Below, piece by piece: positions 23,397 to 24,926 of a DNA stretch of 24,926 bases. Positions within the stretch are counted from its first letter, which is position 1. Each line of letters begins with the position of its first letter. The notes beneath the pieces were generated by a model. The model saw only the letters and a list, made by a program, of their open reading frames with translations, did no database searches and was not told the origin of the DNA. The position numbers were made by a program, and so were the translations under genes. This stretch comes from an uncultured bacterium (GTDB lineage: Bacteria; CSSED10-310; CALFER01): assembly GCA_937951895.1 (NCBI GenBank), contig CALFER010000005.1:1-24926 (forward strand), given 5' to 3'.

Positions 23397-24926
23397 TTAT
23401 GAAATTCCGATCCGCTTTCGCACAATCTGAAGCAACTCGGTTTGACGGTCCATTTCGATCCGGATCTCCAGAACCAGAATCGGAATATCATAATTGCCGA
23501 GGGTGTGCATCAGTCTGATGTCATCCTTGGCCGTCGTGACGATGGCCTGTGCGCCACGCTCGATCGCCTGCCGGATCACCCGGTCGATCTCATCCCGCTG
23601 ATACGCATGATGATCCCTGAAAATGGCCTGATCGACGATATGAGCTCCGAGATTTTCGAGCTGGGTGATGAAGCCCGAGGGATGCGCGATACCGCATATG
23701 ACCGCGACCTTTGTCAACCGGAGCGATCCGGGATCGCGCATCGCATCGATCCGCGTATCGAAGAGTCCCGAACATGCATGGCGCGCACGAAAAACCGGGG
23801 TCGCCGGCGCCATCCTGCCGAGCCAGGTTTCGATCTCCTCCAGATGATCGGTTTCATCCGAATGTGTCAGCACCACGATATGAGCCTGTTTCACGCGATC
23901 GAGAGGGTCTCGGAGATATCCCAGCGGGAGCATTCTGTCATGCTGAGGCGGTCGCCGGGCGTCGATCAGAAGGATATCGGCATCACGCGCCAGACGTCGA
24001 TGCTGGAAACCGTCATCGAGAATGACCAGGTCGGCGTTGAAGGATTTGTGAGCCATCACGGCACCGGGCCAGCGTTTCCGTGAAACGATGACGGGGGTAT
24101 TCGCGAGTTTCCGCGCCATGAGCACGGGTTCGTCTCCGAATTCTTCCCATGATCCATCCGCCGGCACACGAATCGGTGTCGAACCTGCGGAACCGCCGTA
24201 TCCCCGGGAAACGATCGCCGGTCTGATTCCGATCCCGGAAAACAGTTCGGCCAGCCAGATGGTCACGGGGGTTTTCCCTGCGCCGCCGGCCGTGAGATTT
24301 CCGATGCTGATTACCGGCAACGGGGCATACCGGATCGGAATCCATTCCAGGTCATACAGGCCGTTCCGGGTGCGAACCGCGCGCTCATAAAGATGAGCGG
24401 CCAGCGGGGCGAGGGGTCGGAGGAGTCTCATGGATTCCGGGATGACATCGCGAGATTCCGCGCATGCACCCTCGACTGTCTCATGTGCCGTTTCGAACAC
24501 GGCCTCAATCGTGCGCATCGACGCGCCCTGATTCTGCAGGACGACCTGGCGCGCCCGTTCTCCCAACTCCTCTGCCAGATCATCGTTCCGAACCAGCTCC
24601 GTGATCGTCGCGGCAAGTTCCGCCGGAGATGTCACGATCCGCATAGCGCGGGATGCAGTGAGCAGATCGGCGGCCTCCGAGAAGTTGGCGACGTTCGGGC
24701 CACTGATGACGGGGCGTGACAGGGAGGCCGGTTCAAGAACGTTGTGGCCCCCGACCGGAACCACACTGCCTCCGACAAACGCCATTCGTCCCATCTGGTA
24801 GGCATCGAGCAGGTGACCCATCGCATTGAGCAGGACGATGTCGACGGTGTCATTGCGGCGGGTCCGGGTCGAATCCGCGGTGATCTCGATGTAATTCGCC
24901 CCGCGTTTGTCCATGAGAGCCCGCAC
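23397..24926 (-). CDS. Fused Kdo transferase (WaaA) - lipid A 4'-kinase (LpxK), 5' end outside window
   Basis: One uninterrupted frame of at least 509 residues. The first part (1 to about 150 of the visible protein) is the C-terminal donor domain of WaaA/KdtA, with FVGGSVVPVGGHNVLEPAS, a PVISGPNVANF stretch and a following helix. From about 166 onwards the protein is a complete LpxK (about 344 residues): GNLTAGGAGKTP (P-loop near 214-219), VSRGYGG, then DDGFQHRRLARD (about 304-315) and the IVVLTHSDE segment. WaaA adds Kdo from CMP-Kdo to lipid IVA, and LpxK phosphorylates the lipid A 4' position. In E. coli they are separate genes. There is no stop between the two parts; an internal ATG at 24431 has no clear ribosome binding site. 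The WaaA N-terminal half must lie to the right of the window. Confidence 0.92.
   Translation of the reverse strand: MRALMDKRGANYIEITADSTRTRRNDTVDIVLLNAMGHLLDAYQMGRMAFVGGSVVPVGGHNVLEPASLSRPVISGPNVANFSEAADLLTASRAMRIVTSPAELAATITELVRNDDLAEELGERARQVVLQNQGASMRTIEAVFETAHETVEGACAESRDVIPESMRLLRPLAPLAAHLYERAVRTRNGLYDLEWIPIRYAPLPVISIGNLTAGGAGKTPVTIWLAELFSGIGIRPAIVSRGYGGSAGSTPIRVPADGSWEEFGDEPVLMARKLANTPVIVSRKRWPGAVMAHKSFNADLVILDDGFQHRRLARDADILLIDARRPPQHDRMLPLGYLRDPLDRVKQAHIVVLTHSDETDHLEEIETWLGRMAPATPVFRARHACSGLFDTRIDAMRDPGSLRLTKVAVICGIAHPSGFITQLENLGAHIVDQAIFRDHHAYQRDEIDRVIRQAIERGAQAIVTTAKDDIRLMHTLGNYDIPILVLEIRIEMDRQTELLQIVRKRIGIS

Noticed and set aside
1..24926. tRNA genes, CRISPR arrays or IS elements
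   Set aside because: No cloverleaf, regular repeat-spacer pattern, transposase frame or flanking terminal repeats were seen on either strand; the recombinase uses comM rather than a tRNA as its target.

Overview
This 24.9 kb window comes from the chromosome of a Gram-negative (two-membrane), moderately GC-rich bacterium. The diderm call rests on Kdo, heptose and lipid A genes: waaA, lpxK, two lpxL-type acyltransferases, waaF, hldE-type kinase, kdsB and a LapB-like regulator. No rRNA, tRNA or CRISPR array was found, and no gene pins down the phylum. The gene mix (pyrG-kdsB-hldE with LPS transferases, mutS and a B12-type radical SAM protein) would suit a deltaproteobacterium or one of the little-cultured diderm phyla. 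That taxonomic guess is inference.

Region 1 (1 to about 1890) is one end of an integrated mobile element and is visibly more AT-rich than the rest. It holds the start of a type I restriction-modification methylase gene (hsdM, minus strand, running off the left edge) and, divergently, a 499-residue large serine recombinase. The element interrupts comM: the comM gene to its right (1890-2948, minus) stops right after the conserved AAMNP stretch, where intact ComM continues into CPCG and about 150 more residues. The last codons and stop of the recombinase lie in antisense comM sequence.

Region 2 (1890-6709, minus strand) reads leftward from a near-consensus promoter at 6749-6777. It contains a SAM methyltransferase, a B12-binding radical SAM protein joined to it by an ATGA overlap, a multi-pass membrane protein of unknown function and the broken comM.

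Region 3 (6881-8575, plus strand) is a two-gene unit: a GNAT acetyltransferase and a membrane-anchored YaeI/YkuE-type metallophosphoesterase. The latter converges on and overlaps the end of mutS by 11 bp.

Region 4 (8565 to the right edge, minus strand, over 16 kb) is a tightly packed lipopolysaccharide operon. In reading order: a fused waaA-lpxK (5' end outside the window), lpxL-like acyltransferase, waaF-like heptosyltransferase, DUF3108 protein, sugar-nucleotide epimerase, a 56-residue Trm112/YcaR-like zinc protein, two GT4 glycosyltransferases, hldE-type heptose kinase, kdsB, pyrG, a second lpxL-like acyltransferase, a LapB-like TPR protein, a secreted TPR protein and mutS. Most junctions are ATGA or GTGA overlaps, implying translational coupling. 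The set covers CTP supply (PyrG), CMP-Kdo synthesis (KdsB), Kdo transfer and lipid A 4'-phosphorylation (WaaA-LpxK), acylation (LpxL-like), heptose activation and transfer (HldE kinase, WaaF), further sugar addition (GT4s, epimerase) and probable control of LPS output (LapB-like). MutS is an apparent passenger at the end.

There is no gene-free stretch over 300 bp; the longest is 128-418, between hsdM and the recombinase.
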